This document shows positions 55,676 to 64,000 of a stretch of DNA of 64,000 nucleotides, piece by piece. This stretch comes from Ditylenchus dipsaci (Eukaryota; Nematoda; Chromadorea; Rhabditida; Anguinidae). Made by a program: the position numbers and the translations under genes. Location: contig SADC01000250.1 of assembly GCA_004194705.1 (NCBI GenBank), positions 102,235 through 166,234 on the forward strand, read 5' to 3'. The notes beneath the pieces were generated by a model. The model had not been told where the DNA came from, ran no database searches, and saw nothing but the letters and a program-made list of their open reading frames with translations. How positions within the stretch are numbered: position 1 is the first letter of the stretch; every line of letters begins with the position of its first letter.

Positions 55676-55910
55676 AGGACCATGGTTTTTGCGCGCAGCG
55701 GTTGTACCCCGCCAATTCAAATTTTTTTCCTAATCATTGATCTTCTGTACGGATTTTTCAACTAGGTTTCTAACAAAACCAGGCCTATAATTTAATTTTA
55801 GGCATAGTTTTGTTAGAAACCAAGCTGAAAAACCAGTACAGAAGTTCAATGATTGGGAAAAAATTTGAATTGGCGGCGGGACAACCGCTGCTCGGTAAAA
55901 TCATGGTCCT
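55676..55910. mobile_element. TTAA-flanked MITE, 235 bp, well preserved
   Basis: TTAA (55672-55675), AGGACCATGGTTTTTGCGCG, then GGTAAAATCATGGTCCT and TTAA (55911-55914). Long inner inverted arms (CTTCTGTACGGATTTTTCAA, TTTCTAACAAAACCAGGCCT) meet in the centre. It is the cleanest reference for the TTAA family here. Confidence 0.95.
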
Positions 55911-56064
55911 TTAATGCAATTCTTTATATAAAAAATATAAAATTCAAAAGTGGCAAAGATATAGAACTACATCAAAATTTCAATAGTCGGGCACTCCGAT
56001 AAGCGGGCACATTCGATAGTAGGACACCGTGGAGCCGGTCCCGGACAGGGTTAAGTAAAAACGC

Positions 56065-56335
56065 ACAGCAAATTTTAAACCATTGGAATACCATAAAGTG
56101 CCAGTGGGATGCCCCTAAATTACCAATGGAATGCCAGAAAGTTGTTTAATCCAGTGGATTACTACTGGATTAGACTGAATCCAATGAAAATCCACTGGAT
56201 TAAGATAGAATCCAGAGGTAATCTACTGGATTACTACTGCACTTAACAACTTGATGGCATTCTAGTGGCACATAGTGGCAATCCAGTGGTTTAATGGTTT
56301 TCCAATGTTACTTTGTGGCATTCCACTGGATCAAA
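56065..56335. repeat. Inverted repeat with CCAGTGG units
   Basis: TTTAAACCATTGGAATACCA and GTGGCATTCCACTGGA with TTCCAATGTTAC-type sequence pair at the ends. AATCCAGTGGATTACTACTG and variants repeat in the middle in both orientations. Just upstream, 'AGTCGGGCACTCCGATAAGC' and GGAGCCGGTCCCGG look like one end of a CAGT-type element. Confidence 0.65.
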
Positions 56336-56847
56336 CTGACATAGCGCATCCTAAGATTATTGTCTTTTAAAACTGAAACGCATACTGGGGGTTTTTTTTA
56401 ATCAAATTGCGGCTGGCCAATCAGTCTTTATTAGATCTGCCAAAATATCGTACATCGTATGTTTCTGTAAGTCGCCACCTAAATGCTATTTTTCCAGTGC
56501 TTGAACAGTTCTTCAAAAAAATCAAAAAATTTTATGCGTATCCGTCCGCCCTTTTTTCGAAAGAGCGACATCTCGTGTAGAAATCTTTCAGGGTGACATA
56601 TCAGTTATGGCCTGTTCACATACTGAGAGTGGAGTGAGAGTGAGAGTAAGTTGACATTGTGAACACCCCTTACTCTCACTCTCGGTGTTCACAATGCTTT
56701 TTTCTATTTTGCATTTAACTAATTTTTTTAATATTTTATTTTTGAAATTTCTTCATAATATTGTATATTACGACCAAAAAACGCATATTGAATAGTTTTG
56801 ATGCACCATGAAATTTATATAATTGACCCATGACAATTGATAGAGGG

Positions 56848-57335
56848 TTTACGGCTTGAGTTCAGAATCCCCCTCCCCACGGGGACTAATCAGGTGGAGG
56901 AGATAACTTCATATTCGTGTTTCTCGACCCCGATTTCATGAGAAAGCCGCGCGTTTTTTTCGTTCTGAGAAAAAAAAAGTTTTTAGAACCACAGGGGGGG
57001 GGGGTATCATGGTTTTTTAGTCAAAATTTAAAAAATTTAAATTGGCGCCTTTTGAATTTTAAAGGGAATAAGGGCTGTATAGGGAGGGGAAGGGAATAAA
57101 AGGGGGCCACTGATCACTACTAACAAGAAGATGTTGAACATAGTTTTGTTAACTAGGGCCTACCGCATAAAGAAACTCTGGTATGCATGTTTTTTCATGC
57201 ATCCAGAGTCACTTTCGAGTGATTTGTGTCTAAGGTATGTGTGTGTGCGCATCTCAACTCCAAGCCCCCAAGCCCCCTGCGCCCCCGAAGGGGGCGCAGG
57301 GGGCTTGCGAGTTAGAGATGCGCGCACACACTTAC
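56848..57335 (+). mobile_element. FB foldback, left arm plus centre
   Basis: Starts GGCTTGAGTTCAGAATCCCC as in the intact copy and runs through the arm to the central hairpin (AAGCCCCCTGCGCCCCCGAA and its inverse). The right arm is absent; the sequence changes at about 57340. Confidence 0.85.
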
Positions 57336-57495
57336 CTTAAGGCACGTTCACAATGAGTGTCGACCTGAGTGTGAGATTTGGGGTGTTTTTTAACGCGGGA
57401 AGAGCTGTACTTTTTTTCTTGACCAAAACTATTTTTCTGTTGGTATCATTTTGTAGCTAAGATTCAGGGCTTCAAAATGAGGTATTGACAAGCTA

Positions 57496-57792
57496 CATCT
57501 GAAATGAAAAATTGGGGTAAAAATGCTTAGGTCCGCACTCAGGTCGACACTCAGGCCCACACTCTGTGAGTGTCGGCGGAATTTTAACAAACTTATCCAT
57601 CACGTTTTTCTCTGACGCTTGTTTGTCCTCTACTTTCTTTAGCTTAGCAGCATATTCAGCGTGCGTTCTAGCATGTACGAACAGTCCTTTGGTTCCACGA
57701 TTCGGCATCTTGACTATCTTCCCGCAAGCTGCGCATTTTGCTTCAGTGGCCGACACTTTCGAGAACAGATCGATCTTCCAGATAAGGCTCAT
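57496..57792 (-). pseudogene. BED-type zinc finger of a hAT-type transposase, truncated
   Basis: After an acceptor-like CACGTTTCAG, the minus frame reads MSLIWKIDLFSKVSATEAKC, then AACGKIVKMPNRGTKGLFVH and ARTHAEYAAKLKKVEDKQAS. The aromatic pair (W..F), the Cys pair C-x2-C and the His pair H-x3-H in this spacing define a BED finger, a DNA-binding domain found at the N-terminus of hAT transposases and their domesticated relatives. 'NVMDKFVK' after it resembles the linker to the hAT core, but the frame then runs into a repeated segment (GTGTCGACCTGAG and inverse) and no catalytic domain follows. The neighbouring terminus CTTCCGTCTCTA at 58028 is shared with the element at 16918-18205. Most likely a decayed piece of the autonomous relative of that family. 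Confidence 0.65.
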
Positions 57793-57879
57793 CTGAAACG
57801 TGAAAGAGATAAAAACAAGAGTAAAGTAGAAAAAAAATGAAGCGGAAAAAAACCGAGACGATGCAACACAAATTTTCAC

Positions 57880-58028
57880 TCATATTTCTTAACGAGATTA
57901 GACAAAAAACGAGACGAGATCGAGATTTTTGAAAATGACCGAGCGAGATTCCGAGACGAGATTTCGGGCCAAAATCCGGCCGAGACGAGACGAGATCTCG
58001 ATCGAGATCTCGTCTCGCTTCCGTCTCT
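57880..58028. mobile_element. Terminal part of a TAGAGACGGAA-type (hAT-like) element
   Basis: GAGACGAGATCGAGATTTTT units repeat and close with ATCTCGTCTCGCTTCCGTCT followed by CTA, the inverse of TAGAGACGGAA at 16918. The unit sequence differs from the GGGATCCCG units of the other copy although the outer 11 bases are the same. Confidence 0.7.
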
Positions 58029-59299
58029 ACTCAAATCGCCTCAGGAGTTTAAAAAAGACATTATTTTTAAGTTCTGGTCGATAAAAAATTGAGTTTTGGG
58101 CACTTTTGAATTTCGACTTTTTACCTGTTTTATCATGTTTTGGTCACTGGAGCTGGACAAAAATAGTCTCTAAATGCATTTTTGTTCAAGAGTCTGGCTC
58201 GGAATTATGTCTAAGGTAAGTGAGTGCGCGCATCTCTAACCAAGGGGGCGTAGAACGCTTGCAACCAAGCCCCCTGCGCCCCCTCGGGGGCGCAGGGGGC
58301 TTGGTTGCTTGGTTGGTTAGAGATGCGCGCACTCACTTACCTTAGACGCAAATCACTCGAAAGTGACTCTGGATGCATAAAAATGAATGCATACCAGAGT
58401 TTATTTATGCGGTAGGCCCTAGTCAACAAAATATGTTTAACATCTTGCTTTCGTTCAAAATTGGCCCCTTTTAGTCTATTTCCACCCTAATACAGCCCTT
58501 AATCCCTTCGAAACGGTCAAATGGGTACTTTTTGGTGGTCAGAAACTCGATTTTTATTGACCAGAACTCAAAAATAATGTCTTTTTGAACTCCTGAGGCG
58601 ATTTTGAGTCGATATAGGGTGTTTGGTAACGTTTTAAAAAAGGTTGATTTGGGGGGGGGTTTATGCAAGTAGCGCCAATAATTGCGTGTTCTCAGTGCTT
58701 CATTTTTTTCTCCTTTTCTGTGAGTAACAATTCAGCGATAATCTTCTTTGAACTCCAAGAGAGTAACTATTATTATTTCCCAACACTTGATCCGTTTGCA
58801 TATGTGACAAACTGATTGAGCCAATGGGAATGAATTCAACAGTCATTGTGTTCACGGTTTTCGAAGCGTCTCGACAACAGCTTCGTGACGGTGAAGGGGA
58901 ATTTCCGAACGCTGGATACTGTGAGGAATCGCGTGAGCTTTCCATTTTCCAGTAATCGTCATGGCGTTTCCGTCTTCCATCTCTTCGTCCTCAGCCCAGT
59001 CCGAAGTAGAAAGAGAAGATTGATTTTTTGAACGACATTAGCTTTTTGCCCATTAAAATTCAATCTAGTCCGCATTTCATAATATTTGTTCGCAATCTGC
59101 AATATTATGAACAATTTAAAAAATGAAAAAATAATTTGATCTTTTAATGCAAAAGAAAAAAGCATTGTGAACACCCGAGAGTGAGGTGCATTGTGAACAC
59201 CCTTTACTCTCAGTATCACTCACAATCTCACTCTCAGTATGTGAACCAGGCCATTAAGGAACAAAGAAATAATTTTATAATTTTCTTTGTAGTAGTCTT

Positions 59300-59470
59300 C
59301 ATACAGTCAATCCTCGATTTAACGGACACCTCACATATTTTTTCCAGTCTAGGCTGAGACACTTTTATTACTCCAATTAGATGGCTTTAACTAATTCTTT
59401 TTAAACAATCTGGTTACCAGGTCACAAGAAACGCAAGGGTCCCAATTTCACCGATGGTTTTCGAAAGCAG
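59300..59470. repeat. Half of a CAGT-type element
   Basis: TACAGTCAATCCTCGATTTA at 59303 is a typical left terminus; 'AGACACTTTTATTACTCCAA' and 'AACGCAAGGGTCCCAATTTC' parallel the arm sequence of 28125-28956. No right end was found. Confidence 0.55.
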
Positions 59471-59504
59471 CTTTTTTTTCCGCAGATTTACTTTTTTTGC
59501 CGGC

Positions 59505-59625
59505 GACGGTGAATTCGTCCACGGTGATTCGTACACGGTGAATTCGTCCACAGGTGAATTCGTCCACAGGTGAATTCGTCCACAGGTGAAATTCGTCCAC
59601 AGGTGAATTCGTCCACAAAAATAAA
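59505..59625 (+). repeat. GTGAATTCGTCCACAG tandem array
   Basis: Seven or so units of GTGAATTCGTCCACAG with small gaps follow GCCGGCGACG. Only one array is present, with no inverted partner nearby, so this may be one arm of an array-bearing element like those at 7462 or 52803. Confidence 0.75.
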
Positions 59626-59803
59626 ATTTGGCGTTATTTCTTCAATTTGATTGTTCAAATTTTTTCTAGCGTATATATGATTTTCATTCTGTGAATTTTA
59701 TCGCTAACTGTTTTTCGTTCTTATCTTTTTTACGTGTGACTTTGTGAATTTACTTTTCTTGGTGTACTGTTCTTAGTCAATGTTTTAGATACTTACAAGA
59801 AGA

Positions 59804-60281
59804 ATGGAAGTCCTCCGCAGTGAGAAAGGCAAGCATCTTGGGCATCTTGACGATTTTCTGTACTGGAAGCATTCAAGCCGCGGAATAAAGTCGTACTGGC
59901 GCCGCATCTTTTACGAATCTGGTGCCGATGGAGAAACAAGTTCCAAGTTCGTGGTAAATACTTTTCGTTGTGTAAAGTTGTAATTGAAAGTTTAGGTCGT
60001 GCAGTTAGTTCCGGAACCGAAGCAACGATGACGCAGAAGACACAATCATTTCGGGATAAGAGCCGCGTAGATCTGAAGAGGATGCAAGGGAACGTTCAGG
60101 AGCAAGCAATCAGCAGCAAGGAAGCGCCTCGTGCAATACTAAGGAGAGCGATAGAAAGCGTTGATGAGGACTCGAGGCCGTTGATTCGCAGATATATGTG
60201 GCAAGGAATATTCGGTATATTAGACACACAGCCAAGTTGGAATCAGCAAACCCGAAGACTCTGCAAGATTTGAAGGAGTAA
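59804..60281 (+). pseudogene. FLYWCH-type zinc-finger gene fragment with frameshifts
   Basis: The first exon (59804-59953, donor GTAAAT) reads MEVLRSEKGKHLGHLDDFLY, then WKHSSRGIKSYWRRIFYES. 'F/L.S.KG...L...F.Y......G...YWRC' is the FLYWCH pattern, although the Cys after YWR is not kept. After an acceptor near 59996, VVQLVPEPKQR runs into TGA; the frame changes around RRRHNHFGI, where the FLYWCH His pair would be. It then becomes RVDLKRMQGNVQEQAISSKE, APRAILRRAIESVDEDSRPL, IRRYM, and shifts again to IRYIRHTAKLESANPKTLQD before a stop. This order, with a helical linker and an 'irr.R' segment, is common in FLYWCH proteins and MULE-related genes. At least two frame disruptions make it a pseudogene. 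The body is more G+C rich than its surroundings. Confidence 0.65.
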
Positions 60282-60314
60282 GCGTACGCCAGTGGCCGCG
60301 TACGGCTTTTGTAC

Positions 60315-60393
60315 AGGCCTGGGAAAAAGTGCGATCCACGATATCCTCCTTGCAAGTCGGCGCTCTTACCATTTGAGCTATCGGGTCGCCCCA
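60315..60393 (-). repeat. tRNA-like sequence, GCA anticodon position
   Basis: The minus strand reads GGGCGACCCGATAGCTCAAA, then TGGTAAGAGC (good D-arm and box A) and CGACTTGCAAGG, with GCA where the anticodon would be. The anticodon stem does not pair and the T-arm (CGTGGATCGCAC) is irregular, so I call it a tRNA pseudogene or SINE head. Confidence 0.5.
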
Positions 60394-60439
60394 GGACAGT
60401 TTCTTATTTCTCTGCTATCTGCCTGCCTTACAAAGGTAC

Positions 60440-62700
60440 ATTTGTTGATCGAAAAAGTTGATTTGGGGGGGGGGTATATGCAAGTAGCGCCAAAAATTGT
60501 TATTTCGTGTCGAGACCAAGATAGTCCGAAAACAAAATACAGTCACAGTGTGTGTCCATGACGCGGAAAAGTGTGACTGCGAACTGTGACTGCGACGTAA
60601 ATTCAAATCGATTTGAAGCGTCAGTCGCAGTCGCAGTCACAGTCGCAGTCACACTTTTCCGCGCTATTGGACACACACTGTGACTGCGACTGTGACTGCG
60701 ACAAAAAAAGACTCTATATGCATTTTATGGTCAAGAGTACTCGACTGTGACTGTGACTGCTATTGACACACACTGTGACTGCGACTGTGCCTGCGCCCCT
60801 TCGGGGCGCAGGGGGCTTTGGTTGGTTAAAGATGCGCGCACTCACTTACCTTAGATATAATTCCGAGCAAGACTCTTGAAAAATGCATTTAGAGACTATT
60901 TTTGCCCAGCTCCAGTGACCAAAACATGATAAAACAGTAAAAAGTCGAAATTCAAAAGTGCCCAAAACTCAATTTTTATTGACCAGAACTTAAAAATAAT
61001 GTCTTTTTTGAACTCCTGAGGCGATTTTTGAGTCGATATAGGGTGTTTTAAAACACTTTTAAAAAAAGTTGATTTGGGGGGGGGGCTTACAGTTGCGGGA
61101 AAAAAGTTACGGTCCGATCAAAATTTTTTGATTTTTTATGCAAATTGCTGTGTACACGTATATTTTAGAATAAAATTGAAAATCGAAATAACAGTCCTGT
61201 GCAGAATTTCATGCACTACAAAACTGTCATTGCTGTTTAAAATATTTTAAACAAATTATGTTGAGCATCGCCACTCATTCAAAAGTATCCGAAAAACAGG
61301 TACGAAAAAAGTTACGGTCCAATTACATTTGATCTTTTTTACATGCTTGTCTTCAATGGTGAAAAGATTACAGCATACATTTTTAAGAGCTCTGAATTTA
61401 GCTGCAATTTAGAAGGTCAAGCTTTTGCTTTAAAATTGTTCTGAGAAACTTATGACCATCAACTAAAAGTGTCGACTTTTTAGTCAAAATCAAAGTAAAT
61501 GTGTAAGGAAATGGTTGTTCGGTCACGTAAATACCAGCTATTCTTGAAAATTTAATATCAAAAGCTAGCATTTAATGCATTTTCTAAAAGCTCTTTTATT
61601 TATCTACAAAATGGCATGTCGACTGCTCTTTTAGATTAGACAGGGCTAAGAAACGGATGGTCGAAGTTGGAAGAGTTATAAACCTCCTCTTTTTACTTCA
61701 TTTTGGTACATTTTTGTTTTTCCCAACTTCAACCATCCGTTTCTTAGCCCTGTCTAATTCTAATAAAACACTTTTAAAAAAAGTTGATTTGGGGGGGGGG
61801 GTGTGTGTCCAATGACGCGGAAAAGTGTGACTGCGACTGTGACTGCGACGTAAATTCAAATCGATTTGAAGCGTCAGTCGCAGTCGCAGTCACACTTTTC
61901 CGCGCTATTGGACACACACTGTGACTGCGAGAACGTTAAAAGTTCAAAACTTTTGTATTTCTGCGCCTGCCTAACCATGTTTTTCAAACTGGGCCGTGGC
62001 AAAAAAGACTCTATATGCATTTTATGGTCAAGAGTACTTCTCGAATCATGTCTAAAGGTAAGTGTGCGCGCATCTCTAACTCTCAAGGGCTTGGGGGCTT
62101 GGGGGCTTGGAGTTGAGATGCGCACACCCACATACCTTAGACACAAATCACTCGAAAGTACTCTGGATGCATGAAAAAGCATGCATACCAGAGTTTATTT
62201 ATGCGGTAGGCCTAGTATTCAAAACTATGTTCAACATCTTCTTGTTAGTGGGGCCCTGAGTCATTAGTGGCCCCTTTTATTTTCCTTCCCATCCCTATAC
62301 AGCCTTAATCGCAGGGGGCTTGGTTGGTTAGAGATGCGCGCACTCACTTACCTTAGACATAATTCCGAGCAGACTCTTGAAAAAAGGCTTGGTTGCTTGG
62401 GGTTGAGATGCGCACACCCACATACCTTAGACGCAAATCACTCGAAAGTGACTCTGGATGCATAAAAATGAATGCATACCAGAGTTTATTTAATACGCCT
62501 TAAATCCCTTCGAAAATGGTCAAAATGGGTGCTTTTTGGTGGTCCAGAAACTCGATTTTTTATTGACCAGAACAAAAAAATAATGTCTTTTTTGAACTCC
62601 TGAAGCGATTTTGAGTCGATATAGGGTGTTGGGTAACGTTTTAAAAAAGGTTGATTTGGGGGGGGGGGGGGGGGTTATATTTTGCAAGTAGCGCCCCAAT
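60440..62700. repeat. Mosaic of G-tract-bounded repeats, FB pieces and GTGACTGCGA arrays
   Basis: The unit AAAAAAGTTGATTTGGGGGG recurs at about 60447, 61065 and 61775 (and at 58640 and 62645), each time followed by different sequence. Between them lie two nearly identical palindromic arrays of GACTGTGACTGCGAC (60590-60700, 61820-61930), FB central modules (60790-60870, 61980-62180, 62300-62490), and an inverted pair AAGAAACGGATGGTCGAAGT with its mirror CTTCAACCATCCGTTTCTTA at 61650-61745. No gene was recognised. Confidence 0.7.
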
Positions 62701-62990
62701 TTTTTTTTTAATAAAAACAAACCATTCTATCATATGCAAAATTGTGGAGAGAATTGAGTTTGTTAAGACCAAAGTCCCGATTTTTTGGACCCGAATCCCA
62801 AAATCCGGGGTAGGTACTTCCTGGTCAGGTGGATATCCAGCTGGATGACCTGAAAAAATATTTTTCGATATTTTGAAAACAAACCATGCGATATGTAGAA
62901 TCATGTAGGGAATTCGGTTAAATGAGACAAAAACTCCGATTTCACGCACCGAATCCCGATATTCGGGTAGGTAACACCTGGCCAGCTGGA
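62700..62990. repeat. Satellite units related to 20700-21440
   Basis: GGTCAGGTGGATATCCAGCT with the preceding GAATTGAGTTTGTTAAGACC stretch, and a second diverged unit (GGAATTCGGTTAAATGAGAC, CCTGGCCAGCTGG), follow the same order as the 160-bp satellite. Confidence 0.7.
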
Positions 62991-62991
62991 C

Positions 62992-63322
62992 ACCAAAACC
63001 AAGTGGTCGACCACTTGGATCTAATTTTTTTTACGTTTTCGGGTTTCAAAACAACTTTTTCTGCACTAATTCGGGCATGCTGAAGATGGTTTGACAGTGG
63101 TAAAATCACAATTTATCAAGAAATTTTTGAGTTATTGCTAACGATTGATTTATCAAAATCAATCGTTAGCAATAACTCAAAAATTGTCGATAAAACGTAA
63201 TTTTACGATTATCAAACCATCTTCACCATGCCGAATTAGTCCACAAAACAGGTTTCGGAATATAAAAAACGTAAAAAAAATTTTGATCGAAGTGGACGAC
63301 CCACTTGGTTTAGTTGGTTCAG
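62992..63322. mobile_element. Palindromic MITE inserted among satellite units
   Basis: CCAAGTGGTCGACCACTTGG with AATTCGGGCATGCTGAAGAT pairs with ATCTTCACCATGCCGAATTA and CGAAGTGGACGACCCACTTG. The arms meet at GATTGATTTATCAAAATCAA. It separates two satellite stretches. Confidence 0.75.
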
Positions 63323-63479
63323 ACTAAAAAATTTAAAATCCCGCAAAATTTTCTCAAAACTGACGTTGAAGGTTTGAAACCCTGTGGCTGCGAAGAATAA
63401 TATCCAGATGGTTTAGATACTATTCGGTATGGAACAAATTCGGTATGAACCAATTCGGTGTCGATCAATTCGCTTAACG

Positions 63480-63745
63480 CCCGTAATTGGATGTCCACCT
63501 GGACTAATGGTACCTACCCTGATTTTGGGGTCGGATAGGTGAAATCGGATTTTGGTCTTATCAAACCTAATTCACCACACGATTTACATTTGATAGCATG
63601 GTTTGTTTTCGATTTATTTTTAATTTTTCAGGCCATCCAGGTGGATAACCACCTGACCAGGAGGTACCTACCCTGGATTTCGGGATTCGGGTGGGTGAAA
63701 TCGCAGTTTTGGTCCTATCAAACCAGATTCCACCACAAGATTTAA
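63480..63745 (+). repeat. Further units of the 160-bp satellite
   Basis: TTTTTCAGGCCATCCAGGTG, then GATAACCACCTGACCAGGAG, and GGTGGGTGAAATCGCAGTTT follow the unit order seen at 20.8 kb. One full and one partial unit are present. Confidence 0.75.
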
Positions 63746-64000
63746 CGTCAGAATTAAGAGTTTGAATGTGGTACTTTGACTGTGACTTTTAAAGATACTG
63801 GTGAAGAACAGTCAAAGCAGTCGATAAACTATATACTTGTATCAAGAAGGATCTTAAAAGTGAGTTCCCGAAAACATAATTCTTCGAACCCCATTTTCTC
63901 CAAACCGGCAATTTCGAAACTCATTTTTATCAAAAATGAAATTTTCGAAAAAAAAATTTGTTCAAACGGAAAAACCCGAAACGGAAAAAACCGAAAACGG
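63746..64000. other. No gene; degenerate CGAAA/CCGAAA repeats at window end
   Basis: From 63870 the sequence is built of short GAAAAACCCGAAACGG-type and TTCGAAACTC-type units. No frame or terminus was recognised before the window ends. Confidence 0.4.

Larger units (their letters stand above)
56609..59253. mobile_element. GGCCTGTTCACA element, expanded by later insertions
   Basis: The left end GGCCTGTTCACATACTGAGA and right end TCTCAGTATGTGAACCAGGC match 3163-3751. Between them lie an FB arm and centre (56848-57335), a hAT-type remnant (57340-58028), FB-like and G-tract units (58190-58660), then the element's own interior (58810-59170). Confidence 0.75.

Noticed and set aside
60315..60393. 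A functional tRNA-Cys gene
   Set aside because: The D-arm and GCA loop are good, but the anticodon stem does not pair and the T-arm is irregular.

Overview
This is eukaryotic, almost certainly metazoan, DNA. Genes are split by short introns (43 to about 60 nt in several cases; GT-AG, with one likely GC-AG). The recognisable proteins are animal-type: a KMT2E/SETD5-like PHD+SET protein, a TFG-like PB1 protein, and a GIY-YIG exon of the ANKLE1/LEM-3 type. The DNA is A+T rich and most of it is non-autonomous DNA transposons. I cannot name the species; small introns with dense MITE-like elements fit several compact invertebrate genomes.

Layout. 1-23 kb has no confident host gene. It holds a decayed pogo/Tigger-type transposon, several nested foldback elements, tRNA-like pieces, a roughly 160-bp satellite (20.7-21.4 kb) and one lone exon of a GIY-YIG nuclease (19.9 kb). 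23.25-25.66 kb (minus) is a compact four-exon gene for a 296-residue acidic/coiled-coil protein. 26-34 kb is again mobile DNA, including a minisatellite-bearing element for which the window also contains an empty insertion site. 34.2-55.0 kb (minus) is one large gene of about 22 exons coding about 1,950 residues, with a PHD finger and a degenerate SET domain of the KMT2E/SETD5/UpSET class. Its introns are packed with mobile elements, and its 4.3-kb intron contains, on the opposite strand, the whole TFG-like gene (45.49-46.41 kb). 55.0-64 kb is mobile DNA again, with a BED-finger remnant of a hAT-type transposase, a FLYWCH-type pseudogene and a mosaic of G-tract-bounded repeats.

How it fits together. 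The host genes look like ordinary chromatin (KMT2E-like) and secretory-pathway (TFG-like) components. The striking part is the mobile DNA, which falls into three target-site classes that can be read base by base. TA-flanked elements begin CCGTATT or CAGT and are pogo-like; two carry a transposase C-terminus. TTAA-flanked elements begin AGG. The third class has 8-bp target-site duplications and mostly GG...CC ends. Many elements, across all three classes, carry subterminal inverted clusters of short tandem repeats, and each family has its own repeat motif.

All exon joins were made by eye from splice signals, reading phase and family resemblance. No search or transcript evidence was available.
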